Below, in pieces: positions 44,582-53,273 of a stretch of DNA of 64,000 bases (positions within the stretch are counted from its first letter, which is position 1; every line of letters starts with the position of its first letter). The stretch covers positions 186,001 to 250,000 of the forward strand of contig NZ_JANJQP010000002.1 in NCBI RefSeq assembly GCF_025758695.1, given 5' to 3'. The stretch comes from Oenococcus kitaharae. Its GTDB lineage: Bacteria; Bacillota; Bacilli; Lactobacillales; Lactobacillaceae. The position numbers were made by a program, and so were the translations under genes. The notes under the pieces were generated by a model. It was not told where the DNA came from, did not search any database, and saw only the letters and a program-made list of their open reading frames with translations.

Positions 44582-45424
44582 TTGATATTTAAACAGTACA
44601 ATTTCACGGAAGGCAAATATGATTTACAAGGTGATGGTAGGCTTGTTTCTGATATTTCATATAAGAATGACTCCAAAAGAAATAAATTAGACTTATACCT
44701 GCCGTCAATTAAAAAGGACAAATATCCGATTGTAATTTTTATCCATGGTGGTGGTTTTATCAAAAGTGATAAGACACATCATTTGAGTGAAATTTTAAAT
44801 GTATTACAAGATGGCTATGCGGTTGTGAGCCTTAATTACCGTTTGAATGACGAGGTGGTTTATCCGGAAAACTTAGAAGATTGCGTTGATGCAATTAATT
44901 TTTTGAGTCAACACAGCCTAGACTGGCACATAGATACTCAAAGAATAGTGCTTTGGGGAGAGACTCACGGCGGCTTATTGGCCAGTCAAATTGGTATTCA
45001 AAGACATTTATCGGCTTTTTATCGAATTGTAGGTGTGGTTAGTTTTTATGCACCAATTAACCTTTATGAATTTCATCGAGTACAGATCAATACAGGACAA
45101 TTGATGAAGATAGGCGACCAAAGTGCTGACCAATTATCTTTTGGTGAAGATAACGAGGACAAGCTTCTCAAACTTTTGCAATCTTATGATCCTCTATCCG
45201 ACATTGATGGTACACAGCCGCCTTTTTATCTATTGCATGGAGAAAAAGATAGTTTTGTACCACCGGCGTTTTCACAGCGCTTTGCAGATACTTTGACGCG
45301 GAATGGTGTCCCAATAATTTTGAATTTTGTCCCAAACGGCACCCACGGTATCGACTTTTATGATCATGAAGTTTACAACATCCCAATTAGAAAATTTATT
45401 AATAATTGCTTTATTCGATCGTGA
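44582..45424 (+). CDS. alpha/beta-hydrolase, BD-FAE/esterase type, with Thr at the nucleophile position
   Basis: 280 residues from TTG, with AGGAGGG 8 nt upstream. The oxyanion motif HGGG is at 55-58. The nucleophile elbow reads G-E-T-H-G at 126-130, so Thr128 stands where the catalytic Ser should be. The Asp (GEKDSFV) and His (NGTHGID) of the triad are present. No signal peptide, so cytoplasmic. Relatives remove acyl groups from sugars. It may be a Thr-dependent variant, have a different activity, or be inactive. Confidence 0.82.
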   Translation: MIFKQYNFTEGKYDLQGDGRLVSDISYKNDSKRNKLDLYLPSIKKDKYPIVIFIHGGGFIKSDKTHHLSEILNVLQDGYAVVSLNYRLNDEVVYPENLEDCVDAINFLSQHSLDWHIDTQRIVLWGETHGGLLASQIGIQRHLSAFYRIVGVVSFYAPINLYEFHRVQINTGQLMKIGDQSADQLSFGEDNEDKLLKLLQSYDPLSDIDGTQPPFYLLHGEKDSFVPPAFSQRFADTLTRNGVPIILNFVPNGTHGIDFYDHEVYNIPIRKFINNCFIRS

Positions 45425-45493
45425 TCCGGTGTCGTGTATTGGCAAAGTTTGACAAATGCAAGTTGAAAAATTAGAAAATAGTGAGGAAAAAAT

Positions 45494-45982
45494 ATGTTAT
45501 TCACATCGTTAATGCATGTGTCGTTTTACGCAAAGGACATCGAGACGATCCGCGAATTTTACGTAGATAAGCTTGAGGGAAATATTAAGATGCTGGTTAG
45601 AAACAGTGTCTATCGAGATCAAAAAGGCCATCCTTTTTACGAAAGGGCACAAAAAGATCCACAAGGCATTGCAATTATTTATTTTGAATTAGCACCTGGC
45701 CAATTTGTTGAGTTTTTCCCAGCCTTCGATGAACAGAAACCACATACGCATTTTAATGAATATGTTGGTTATTCGCACTTCAGCTTGCTGGTTGACGATA
45801 TTCAGCAGACTAAAGAGAAGCTCATCAATAAAGATATTGCCATCGATTCTGGACCCAGTATTGGCAATTCCCATACTTGGCAAATGTGGATTCATGATCC
45901 AGAAGGAAATAGAATTGAAATCATGCAATATACGGATCAGTCATATCAGATTGTGGGGAATATTCAAGAAAAAGACGAATAA
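45494..45982 (+). CDS. VOC-superfamily protein (glyoxalase-like)
   Basis: 162 residues. HVSFYAKDIETIREFYVDKL at the start, YSHFSLLVDDI in the second half and GNRIEIMQYT near the end give the expected His/Glu metal positions of a lactoylglutathione lyase-like fold. Last gene of the PTS operon. Could isomerise or epimerise a keto sugar intermediate; unassigned. GAGG before the ATG. Confidence 0.82.
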   Translation: MLFTSLMHVSFYAKDIETIREFYVDKLEGNIKMLVRNSVYRDQKGHPFYERAQKDPQGIAIIYFELAPGQFVEFFPAFDEQKPHTHFNEYVGYSHFSLLVDDIQQTKEKLINKDIAIDSGPSIGNSHTWQMWIHDPEGNRIEIMQYTDQSYQIVGNIQEKDE

Positions 45983-46000
45983 AATTTTTCAAATTTGTAT

Positions 46001-46046
46001 AAAAACCCTTCCTCGTCAGGCAAATTCCCAGATTTGGAAGGTTTTT
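46001..46046. terminator. terminator between convergent VOC and SDR genes
   Basis: AAAAACCCTTCC and GGAAGGTTTTT form the base of a stem, with an inner CAAAT/ATTTG pair; A and T runs on both sides allow either direction. Confidence 0.6.
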
Positions 46047-46063
46047 AGTAGTCAATTCGATTG

Positions 46064-46804
46064 TTAGACTAAAGTGATTCCGCCGTCAACAACTAAAGTC
46101 GAACCAGTGATATATGATGCATCATCAGAGACCAAGAATAATGCAGGCTTGGCAATTTCTATCGGCTGTCCAACTCTTTGCATTGGAATGATAGCCTCCA
46201 GGTATGACATCTGTTCGCCATTAACGGTATTTAAGATCGGTGTTTCGGTAATGCCCGGGCAGATGGCATTAACGCGAACACCTTTTGCAGCGTAATCGCG
46301 CGCCAAGACCTTGGTTAGAGAAATCAAGGCACTTTTTGAAGCACTATAGGCATAACTATTTGAATTTGTCGAGAGGCCTGCGATGGAGCTTGTATTAAGA
46401 ATCGTACCTTTGGTTTTCATCAAATAAGGCATCGCTTGTTTGCACATCTGAAAAGGTGCTTTCAGATTAGTATCCATGACATCGTCAAACTCTTCGTAGG
46501 TCATTTCCTCAAGCGGTTTGGCCACTGAAATACCTGCATTGTTGAATAAAATGTCGATTTTGCCGTATGCCTCAATTGTGGTGTTCAACAGCTTATCAAT
46601 GTCATCGGTATTTAACATATCGGCTTGAACAAAAACGGCTTCGCCGCCTTGATCTTTGATATGTTGAACGACCGCACGGCCGTTTTCCTGATTACGGCCA
46701 GCAACGACCACTTTTGCGCCCTCAGCAGCGAACAATATCGCTGAAGCTTCTCCGATACCTGATGTACCGCCGGTGACAATAGCCACCTTTTCTTTTAATT
46801 TCAT
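46064..46804 (-). CDS. short-chain dehydrogenase/reductase
   Basis: 246 residues from the ATG at 46804 (GGAG 9 nt upstream); an ATG at 46810 is also possible. Cofactor motif TGGTSGIG near residue 10, the Ser-Tyr-Lys triad in NTSSIAG and YSASKSALI, and NNAGISV. Classical SDR of the glucose 1-dehydrogenase/FabG type acting with NAD(P). A cre site precedes it and it is convergent to the PTS operon, so it may share the same sugar pathway. Confidence 0.88.
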   Translation of the reverse strand: MKLKEKVAIVTGGTSGIGEASAILFAAEGAKVVVAGRNQENGRAVVQHIKDQGGEAVFVQADMLNTDDIDKLLNTTIEAYGKIDILFNNAGISVAKPLEEMTYEEFDDVMDTNLKAPFQMCKQAMPYLMKTKGTILNTSSIAGLSTNSNSYAYSASKSALISLTKVLARDYAAKGVRVNAICPGITETPILNTVNGEQMSYLEAIIPMQRVGQPIEIAKPALFLVSDDASYITGSTLVVDGGITLV

Positions 46805-46849
46805 AGTCATTCTCTCCAATGAGAAGATTGCGGACAATGCTGCGTTTAT

Positions 46850-46863
46850 TGAAAACGCTTATA
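46850..46863 (-). promoter_or_regulatory. cre site upstream of the SDR gene
   Basis: TGAAAACGCTTATA on the plus strand, one mismatch from the CcpA cre consensus, about 46 bp before the SDR start. It lies between a possible -35 TTGCAA and -10 TAAACG. Confidence 0.55.
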
Positions 46864-46942
46864 TTTGCAATACTGTTTCTGGAAAAGCCCGCGTAAACAG
46901 TATGTGATAATAATAACATATTATCTGAACTGATGTTGTTTT

Positions 46943-46988
46943 CTTATTGCCAGGGAGGTTCAGACCAAGCCAAAACGCCGGCAATAAG
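46943..46988. repeat. 9-bp inverted repeat in the 46.8-47.1 kb gap
   Basis: CTTATTGCC and GGCAATAAG, separated by 28 bp, in a 311-bp gap between divergent genes. It could be a regulatory stem-loop, an operator pair, or the edge of a lost element. Nothing else is recognisable in this gap beyond the cre site; the minus-strand ORF there is not convincing. Confidence 0.4.
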
Positions 46989-47115
46989 GTTACAATATGC
47001 TTGTCTTGAGACTCTCCTTGGCTATCATAAGCGGCATTTGATAGGTAAAGGAGTATCAAAGACTGCACCAACATAGACAAAGCAATGCTTAAAAATTTTC
47101 ACAGAGGATAATCAT

Positions 47116-47475
47116 ATGGCAACTAGCAATATTGATGATTATATAGCTGCACAGGCGGAGTCTTTACAACCGGTTCTTCAGAAAATCCGTCAAACAATTA
47201 GAGCCGCCGCACCAGACGCAACCGAAAAAATTTCTTATGGCATGCCGACTTTTTGGCAAGGGACGAATCTTATTCATTTTGCGGCCTTTAAAAATCACAT
47301 CGGCATATACCCGGGCGGTCAAGCTCCCGCGGTTTTTGCCGACCGGCTGAAAAATTATAAAACTTCCAAGGGTACGATTCAGCTGCCTTTTGACCAGCCA
47401 ATCGATTATCAATTAATTTCAGATATTGTTGTTTGGCGGCTTGCGCAGCAAACAACAGGCGGATATTCTGCATGA
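47116..47475 (+). CDS. DUF1801 (YdhG-like) protein
   Basis: 119 residues. IRQTIRAAAPDATEKISYGMPTF and HIGIYPGG are diagnostic of the DUF1801/YdhG family, which has a small alpha/beta fold and no firm function. AGAGGAT before the ATG. Stand-alone gene. Confidence 0.85.
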   Translation: MATSNIDDYIAAQAESLQPVLQKIRQTIRAAAPDATEKISYGMPTFWQGTNLIHFAAFKNHIGIYPGGQAPAVFADRLKNYKTSKGTIQLPFDQPIDYQLISDIVVWRLAQQTTGGYSA

Positions 47476-47582
47476 CCTTTGAGCCGCTAAGATTCCTTGT
47501 GCTGTTAAGATTTATGACATGCTCGTCAATATTCAAAGAGCTTTAGTGTATATTCTCGTTAAATAGATTTGCGAGGTATAGC

Positions 47583-48293
47583 ATGAAAAATTTTTTCGGT
47601 ATTTTAGGCGGCATGGGTACGCGTGCGACTGAGGCATTTATTGACAGTATTAATCAATTGGCTAGGGCACAAAATGACCAAGATTATTTGAATTACATTG
47701 TTTTTAATCACGCAGCCATACCAGATCGCACGGCCTATATTCTAGGGCGGTCTGATCAAAATCCACTGCCTTTTTTAATCGAAGATGTCCAGCAAATGAA
47801 CCAGCTTTCTCCCGATTTTATTTTGATTACCTGCAATACGGCACATAATTTTCTGCCCCAGTTGCAAAAAGCCGCACACATGCCGATTTTAGATATGCCC
47901 AGTTTAGCTGCGGCCGCTTGCAAACAATTTTCTTCTAAGAATTTGCGTGTTGGCTTATTAGCGACTTCCGGTACGATTGAGGCAGCTATTTACCAACCAC
48001 ATATTGCTGCATTGGGCTATCAGACAATCTTGCCCGACCCTGTTTGGCAGCGGAAAGTCATGGATGTCATTTACAAGGATGTTAAAGAAGCCGACCAAGT
48101 GAACCGGGTACGTTTCCACGCCTTGATTGAGCACATGCTCATCGATGAAAAGTGTGATTGTGTGATTTTAGCCTGTACAGAGTTATCGGTGGCTCAGCAG
48201 CGCGAAGCCTATGAATCGGACCGCGTGATCGATGCTCAGCAATTGTTAGCACGTCGAGCGGTGCAACTGGCACGTTCTTTACAATTTAGCTGA
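47583..48293 (+). CDS. aspartate/glutamate racemase family protein
   Basis: 236 residues. ILGGMGTRATEAF at the start, catalytic cysteines in ITCNTAHNF and LACTELSVA. It interconverts L- and D-Asp or D-Glu without cofactor; D-Asp is used in cell wall cross-bridges in this group, a possible use but not shown. GAGG lies before the ATG. The nucleoside hydrolase follows after 38 bp. Confidence 0.9.
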   Translation: MKNFFGILGGMGTRATEAFIDSINQLARAQNDQDYLNYIVFNHAAIPDRTAYILGRSDQNPLPFLIEDVQQMNQLSPDFILITCNTAHNFLPQLQKAAHMPILDMPSLAAAACKQFSSKNLRVGLLATSGTIEAAIYQPHIAALGYQTILPDPVWQRKVMDVIYKDVKEADQVNRVRFHALIEHMLIDEKCDCVILACTELSVAQQREAYESDRVIDAQQLLARRAVQLARSLQFS

Positions 48294-48331
48294 ACGAATT
48301 TGTTAATCTTTTTAGGAGGAGAAAATTACTA

Positions 48332-49273
48332 ATGAAGAAAAATGTGTACTTTAGTCATGATGGCGGTGTCGATGATTTAGTTTCGCTGCTTTTGCTGATG
48401 CAAATGGAGGATATTAACCTGACCGGCGTGGGCGTCATGGGTGCTGATTCTTATTTGGAACCGGCCTTGTCGGCAACGAGAAAGCTGATTGACCGTTTTG
48501 GCCATGGTCTCCAAATTCAGCCGGCAGCATCTGACTCGCGTGCTGTTCATCCTTTTCCTAAAGAATGGCGCATGGATGCATTTTCTTTTGATGCCTTTCC
48601 ACTGTTAAACGAAAGCGGCCATATTCAGACAGCTGTCGCTGATAAAGCGGCGCATCTGGATTTAATTGATAAACTGCAGGCTCAGACAGGCAAAACCACT
48701 TTGGTCATGACTGGGCCTTTGAGTGATCTGGCTCGTGCTTTAAAAATTGATCCGACGATTATAGATAAAATTGACGAGCTTTATTGGATGGGCGGTACTT
48801 TAGACAACAAGGGCAACGTAGCCGAACCTGAGCAAGATGGCACAATCGAGTGGAACGCTTACTGGGATCCGCAGGCCGTTAAAGATGTCTGGGATTCGTC
48901 CATCAAGATTCATATGGTTGGGCTGGAAAGTACGCGCCAGGTCCCATTGACGCGTGATATTCGTCGTCACTGGGCATCACAGCGCAAGTATCCGATTTTG
49001 GATTTGATCGGTCAGGGTTATGCGCTAGTACCGCCTTTGGATCATTTTGAGACAAATTCGACTTATTTTATGTGGGATGTGTTGACGACCATATACAGCG
49101 GTTATCATGACGTGGCCGAAACTAAAGAAGTTTTGAGTGATGTTTCAGTCAGCAGCCCGTCAGACGGCCGGACTTTTGAAACAGCCGATGGTCGGCCGAT
49201 CACCCTTGTTACCAAGGTAGATCACGACCGTTTCTTCCAATTAATTGATGAATTAGGTAAAAAAATCTATTAG
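48332..49273 (+). CDS. inosine/uridine-preferring nucleoside hydrolase family protein
   Basis: 313 residues. The N-terminal calcium-binding Asp cluster is modified to SHDGGVDDLVSL instead of the usual DTDPGxDD. VMTGPLSDLARAL, MGGTLDNKGN and EWNAYWDP follow the family pattern. It cleaves ribonucleosides to base plus ribose. AGGAGGAG precedes the ATG. Followed by a strong terminator. Confidence 0.88.
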   Translation: MKKNVYFSHDGGVDDLVSLLLLMQMEDINLTGVGVMGADSYLEPALSATRKLIDRFGHGLQIQPAASDSRAVHPFPKEWRMDAFSFDAFPLLNESGHIQTAVADKAAHLDLIDKLQAQTGKTTLVMTGPLSDLARALKIDPTIIDKIDELYWMGGTLDNKGNVAEPEQDGTIEWNAYWDPQAVKDVWDSSIKIHMVGLESTRQVPLTRDIRRHWASQRKYPILDLIGQGYALVPPLDHFETNSTYFMWDVLTTIYSGYHDVAETKEVLSDVSVSSPSDGRTFETADGRPITLVTKVDHDRFFQLIDELGKKIY

Positions 49274-49316
49274 TGTGCCAGATAATCTTGGTTAAATCTA
49301 TAATTCACATATTTTT

Positions 49317-49353
49317 GTTAAAAAACTACCATAGTAAATGGTAGTTTTTTAGT
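49317..49353. terminator. bidirectional terminator
   Basis: TTAAAAAACTACCAT and ATGGTAGTTTTTTAA pair across AGTAA; it ends the nucleoside hydrolase and the convergent dehydrogenase operon. Confidence 0.85.
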
Positions 49354-49366
49354 TAACTATATATTC

Positions 49367-50302
49367 TCATTCCACTTGATTCACGGCCCATTTGGCTTTT
49401 TTACCAGACAGAACACGTACAACTTCACTTGCTGAATCAACAGCCATTCTTTCCATGCATTCTTTCGTATTAGAAGCAATATGCGGTGTTAACAGTACGT
49501 TATCGAGTTGATAAAACGCACTGCTTAACGGCAACGGTTCTGCATCAAACACATCTAAGGCTGCGGCACGGATTTGATGCTCGGCTAAGGCCTTTATAAG
49601 CGCTGTTTCATCAATTAGAGCCCCGCGACCCAAATTAACCAAGGAAGCCGTCTTTTTCATGAGACTGAATTCGCGCTTTCCAAACGAATGCGTAGTTTGT
49701 TCATTGACAACCAAATGAAGTGTAATAATATCAGCTTGACTGATTAAGCTGTCTCGGTCAACTAGCTTTCCGACCTGGCTGTCCTTAATAAACGGATCAA
49801 AAATTAAGACCTTCATCCCTAGGGCTTCAGCTTTTTGGGCAACGATTCGGCCGATTCGGCCATACCCCATGACGCCAAGTGTCTTACCATTTAAATCAAA
49901 ACCCATATGAGTGGTCTTGTAGGCGAAGTTTCCCAGGCGCATTTCATGTGAAACGCGTGTTAAGTTTTTCGATAGATCAAAAATTTCAGCTAAAGTCGTT
50001 TCGGCCACGGTTGCTGCATTTGCTGTCGGTGTGATTGTGACAACAACACCTTGTTTGGCTGCAAATGTTGGATCAACATTATCGAATCCCACACCATGGC
50101 GAGCAATAATTTTCAAATTAGGAAATTGTTTTAACGTCTCATTATCAAAAGGGTCGGTCATTAGAATAATGCCATTTGCGTCTTGACCGTATTTTAAAAT
50201 GGTTTCCTGTCGATCGTCTGGTACTGTAATCAGATCGAAATGATGTGTTAACAAATAATCTTTCCCTGCTTGTGATAAATTTTTAGGTACAACTACTTTC
50301 AT
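49367..50302 (-). CDS. D-2-hydroxyacid dehydrogenase (phosphoglycerate dehydrogenase-like)
   Basis: 311 residues. NAD fold GYGRIGRI, catalytic Arg in NLGRGALID, His in LTPHIASN. The single-domain length without an ACT tail suggests a catabolic hydroxyacid or 2-keto acid enzyme rather than serine biosynthesis. Last gene of the LacI-regulated operon. AAAGGAG before the ATG. Confidence 0.9.
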   Translation of the reverse strand: MKVVVPKNLSQAGKDYLLTHHFDLITVPDDRQETILKYGQDANGIILMTDPFDNETLKQFPNLKIIARHGVGFDNVDPTFAAKQGVVVTITPTANAATVAETTLAEIFDLSKNLTRVSHEMRLGNFAYKTTHMGFDLNGKTLGVMGYGRIGRIVAQKAEALGMKVLIFDPFIKDSQVGKLVDRDSLISQADIITLHLVVNEQTTHSFGKREFSLMKKTASLVNLGRGALIDETALIKALAEHQIRAAALDVFDAEPLPLSSAFYQLDNVLLTPHIASNTKECMERMAVDSASEVVRVLSGKKAKWAVNQVE

Positions 50303-50326
50303 GGTTCTTTCTCCTTTTTTGGTTTT

Positions 50327-51109
50327 TTATCTCAGTAGATATCCGCCATCTACTGGCAGCGTGACACCGGTAATATAATTCGAAGCCGTGCTGGCGAGAA
50401 AAACAATTGCGCCCATCAATTCTGATGGATCGGCCCAATGTGCCGCTGGAATGTGGGACAAAATTTCTTCATTTCTCCCTTTATCGTCACGTAAGGCCTG
50501 TGTCATGGGCGTGTTAATATATCCTGGTGCCAAAGCATTGACTTGGATATTACTGGCTGCCAAGGCATCTGCGTAGGCCTTGGTTAGACCGATGATGCCA
50601 TGTTTACTAGCTGTATAAGGGAAAATAAATTTGCCCGCTCGGTATGATTGCATCGAAGCAATATTGATAATTTTGCCAGCATGCTGTTCAGCCATGACTT
50701 TAGCAACGGCGTGGGACAAAAAATACACAGCATTGAGATTTAAATCAATCACAGCCCGCCAGTCCTGATCATTAAAATCCTGCCATTTATTGCGCCGTTG
50801 CATACCGGCGTTGTTAACAAGAATATCGATCTTGCCGAATATCTTTTCGGCGTAGTTAACAATGGTGGCTGGTGCATCGGCATCGGTGATATCTTGTTTT
50901 AAAAATTTTATTTTTTGTCCACTGCCTTTGACTGATTCGGCCGTTTCCTGCCAACCAGTTTCGCTACGGCTGACAACCAGTACATTAGCACCCGATTGCA
51001 TCAGGGCCCGTGTATAGTATTGTCCCAGCCCGGATGCCCCGCCTGTGACAATGGCATTTTTACCATCTAAGCGAAAGTATTGTGTGTCAAAATGATTAGC
51101 TTGTTCCAT
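50327..51109 (-). CDS. SDR, gluconate 5-dehydrogenase/KduD-like
   Basis: 260 residues from the ATG at 51109 (AGGAG 8-9 nt upstream); the ATG at 51118 is too close to that site. TGGASGLG cofactor motif, NNAGMQRR and the catalytic YTASKHGIIGL. NNAGMQRR is characteristic of 2-dehydro-3-deoxy-gluconate and gluconate 5-dehydrogenases. With the GntP-like permease this points to sugar acid or related keto acid catabolism. Confidence 0.88.
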   Translation of the reverse strand: MEQANHFDTQYFRLDGKNAIVTGGASGLGQYYTRALMQSGANVLVVSRSETGWQETAESVKGSGQKIKFLKQDITDADAPATIVNYAEKIFGKIDILVNNAGMQRRNKWQDFNDQDWRAVIDLNLNAVYFLSHAVAKVMAEQHAGKIINIASMQSYRAGKFIFPYTASKHGIIGLTKAYADALAASNIQVNALAPGYINTPMTQALRDDKGRNEEILSHIPAAHWADPSELMGAIVFLASTASNYITGVTLPVDGGYLLR

Positions 51110-51134
51110 ATCTTGCATCTCCTAATCTATTCAT

Positions 51135-52397
51135 TTAATTAAACATAATCACGGCCAGCAATAAGTTGGCGGCACAAATGGTCCAGCCCCAAGGAACACC
51201 TGTTAACAGAAATTTTTTGGGGTTTAAGTGTGTGTATTCAATAGCCCATAAGTTCCAGGATTGGGTCACACACGCTGAAACAGCCATTGATACAGCTGGT
51301 ACTGTGATCAAAGCGAAAGCGAAATATTGATTAAAAAAGCCTGTTCCGGCAATAACTGCTGCAGTTGCTGATCCGGCCCCCCAAACCATGAGTGGCCCTC
51401 TAAAAAGTGCCAGAGGAGCCAAAATGGCAAAAACAATCGCGATAATCCAAGGACTGTGTGGGACGATATTTTGTAGAATGCTGCTGAAACGTGCGGTATT
51501 TTTAACAGCCGCTGCGCTAAACATAGTTAAAATAAACAGCATCACTAATAAACCGGAGATATCGGAAATTGATTGACTGATAGTTTTATTAATTAAATTC
51601 AAACAATCATGATAGGTTTTCATATTTCCAGTTAACAACAAGGCTAGAATAATGGATAAAAGCAAAGATGGGATTGGTTGCCAACCAAAAACTAAATTCA
51701 TCAATACCGGCAAGATAGGAATGAAAAAACTATAAACAGGTGTCTTGTTCATAGTGGCGACAGATGTATTTTCAGTAGCATGGATTGATTGGGCATGAAA
51801 GATGATAAAAGCTATTACAAACAGCATTTGTATCGCCATCGCCGAAAAGCCATACGCTAAATATTTGCTACCATATATAACTTTTGGGAAAAACAATTGG
51901 ATTTGTTTAATAATGACAATGTTGACATACATTGGTGCACCCACTGAGAGCACAAAAGCGACCACTGAAATATTTTTTGGCAGGCCTAATGACTCCAAAA
52001 TGGGTAGCAATATCACACCAACGGCAATGACAGCGCCGACACCGTAAGAACTGGTGAAAATGAAGGCTGTGACTAGGCAAACCAAAATCGTTGCAGTAAT
52101 TGGATGCTTGCGGCTCACTTTAATGGTTTCCTGGCTAATCGATCCAGCAATATTCGTGTCAACAAGCACTCGACCGAACCAAGAACCAAAGATGATCACA
52201 ACAATTGTTGATCCATAGTCCATTGCTGGCTGTGAAAATATATCGTTGATGGCAGTGTGATAGGGGATTCCACCAATCACAGTCCACAAAATGGCCATGA
52301 AAAAGAAGCCAATCATGATATTACCGCCGCGCATAACAAAATAGATGAAGGCAAAGAAGGTTAATAACAGCAAACATCCGATGATTACATTCGTCAT
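51135..52397 (-). CDS. GntP/CitMHS-like organic acid:proton symporter
   Basis: 420 residues with 11-12 membrane segments. SSYGVGAVIAVGVILLPIL and VGAPMYVNIV resemble the ion transporter superfamily (GntP gluconate and related permeases). It should import a sugar acid or hydroxy acid. It starts 1 bp after the isomerase-like gene without a clear ribosome binding site. Confidence 0.75.
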   Translation of the reverse strand: MTNVIIGCLLLLTFFAFIYFVMRGGNIMIGFFFMAILWTVIGGIPYHTAINDIFSQPAMDYGSTIVVIIFGSWFGRVLVDTNIAGSISQETIKVSRKHPITATILVCLVTAFIFTSSYGVGAVIAVGVILLPILESLGLPKNISVVAFVLSVGAPMYVNIVIIKQIQLFFPKVIYGSKYLAYGFSAMAIQMLFVIAFIIFHAQSIHATENTSVATMNKTPVYSFFIPILPVLMNLVFGWQPIPSLLLSIILALLLTGNMKTYHDCLNLINKTISQSISDISGLLVMLFILTMFSAAAVKNTARFSSILQNIVPHSPWIIAIVFAILAPLALFRGPLMVWGAGSATAAVIAGTGFFNQYFAFALITVPAVSMAVSACVTQSWNLWAIEYTHLNPKKFLLTGVPWGWTICAANLLLAVIMFN

Positions 52398-52398
52398 T

Positions 52399-53154
52399 TT
52401 AGGGCCGGCTTTCTATGTATTTTTCCAAAATACTGATATCCAATTGTAGTTGTGTCATTGATTCAACTGGATACTCTAGAGCGACTGGTAAATCACCGGC
52501 TGTTAAATTGAGCAATGCTCGCCAATCCAGATTGCCTTGATCAATTGCAACGGTTTTAGGCTGACCATTTTCCATAACATAATCTTTTACATGAAGATAA
52601 TTTGTGAAGGAATTTAATCGTTTTGTAGCTGTGAAGGGATCTTGTTTTGTGAAAACCCAATTGCCTAAGTCGTTAACGAATCCAACCTTGACGTGATGGT
52701 CTTTTGCATTCTTAAGAAATGACTCGATGTTTTCAGCTGATCCACTCAAAGGTGTTTGATCGTTTTCCACATTAAGCTCGATTGACTTGGGCAGAATGCT
52801 CCCAAGTTCCCTTTGAAGATCGCCGTGAAAGCTAGCAAAATCACCAACATTCAGTTTGACGTAACTAGCTCCAAATAGCTTGGCTTCAGCGAAATATTGT
52901 AATAATTTGGGGTTTACTTGTCCTTGTATAAACAGGACATCGGGCACCGAATAAAATAAGGTCAAACGTTTTCCCAATTTTGCATAATTAAGCGCTTCCA
53001 TTTCTTGCAAAAAGAAATGGAAATATTCGCGGCGAAGCTCAATACGCCATATGCCCGCATTGACGAGTTGATCTACCAATGCAGTTTGTGTCTGTCCTTT
53101 ATCGTGCTGTTGCTGTAATACTAATGTGTTTATAACAATTTGATTATTTTTCAA
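52399..53154 (-). CDS. sugar phosphate isomerase/epimerase (xylose isomerase-like TIM barrel)
   Basis: 251 residues from TTG at 53154, which has AAAGGAG 6 nt upstream; the longer frame overlaps the operator and promoter. AP-endonuclease-2-type barrel with metal-ligand segments: ELNVENDQT, GFVNDLGNW, YLHVKDYV and VALEYPVE. Relatives include hydroxypyruvate, tagaturonate and 3-dehydroshikimate-type enzymes. First gene of the operon. Confidence 0.78.
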   Translation of the reverse strand: MKNNQIVINTLVLQQQHDKGQTQTALVDQLVNAGIWRIELRREYFHFFLQEMEALNYAKLGKRLTLFYSVPDVLFIQGQVNPKLLQYFAEAKLFGASYVKLNVGDFASFHGDLQRELGSILPKSIELNVENDQTPLSGSAENIESFLKNAKDHHVKVGFVNDLGNWVFTKQDPFTATKRLNSFTNYLHVKDYVMENGQPKTVAIDQGNLDWRALLNLTAGDLPVALEYPVESMTQLQLDISILEKYIESRP

Positions 53155-53198
53155 GAAGGTCTCCTTTGTTAATTTTAAATTAACTATGCTTCTTTTTA

Positions 53199-53256
53199 GG
53201 AAAACGTTTTCCCTGAGCACAAAGATTAGCTTACTACGCATTTTTTTAACTGTCAA
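53199..53256 (-). promoter_or_regulatory. promoter and LacI-type operator of the isomerase-permease operon
   Basis: Minus strand: -35 TTGACA (53251-53256), 17-bp spacer, -10 TAAGCT (53228-53233). A perfect 14-bp palindrome GGAAAACGTTTTCC (53199-53212) lies just downstream of the start point, where a LacI-family repressor or CcpA would block elongation. The promoter starts 18 bp after the lacI stop. Confidence 0.8.
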
Positions 53257-53273
53257 TTGGATTCATAAAAAAT

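Noticed and set aside
46859-47080. 73-aa minus-strand ORF in the gap before the DUF1801 gene
   Set aside because: No ribosome binding site, no recognisable motif, and it overlaps an inverted repeat and the upstream region of the SDR gene.
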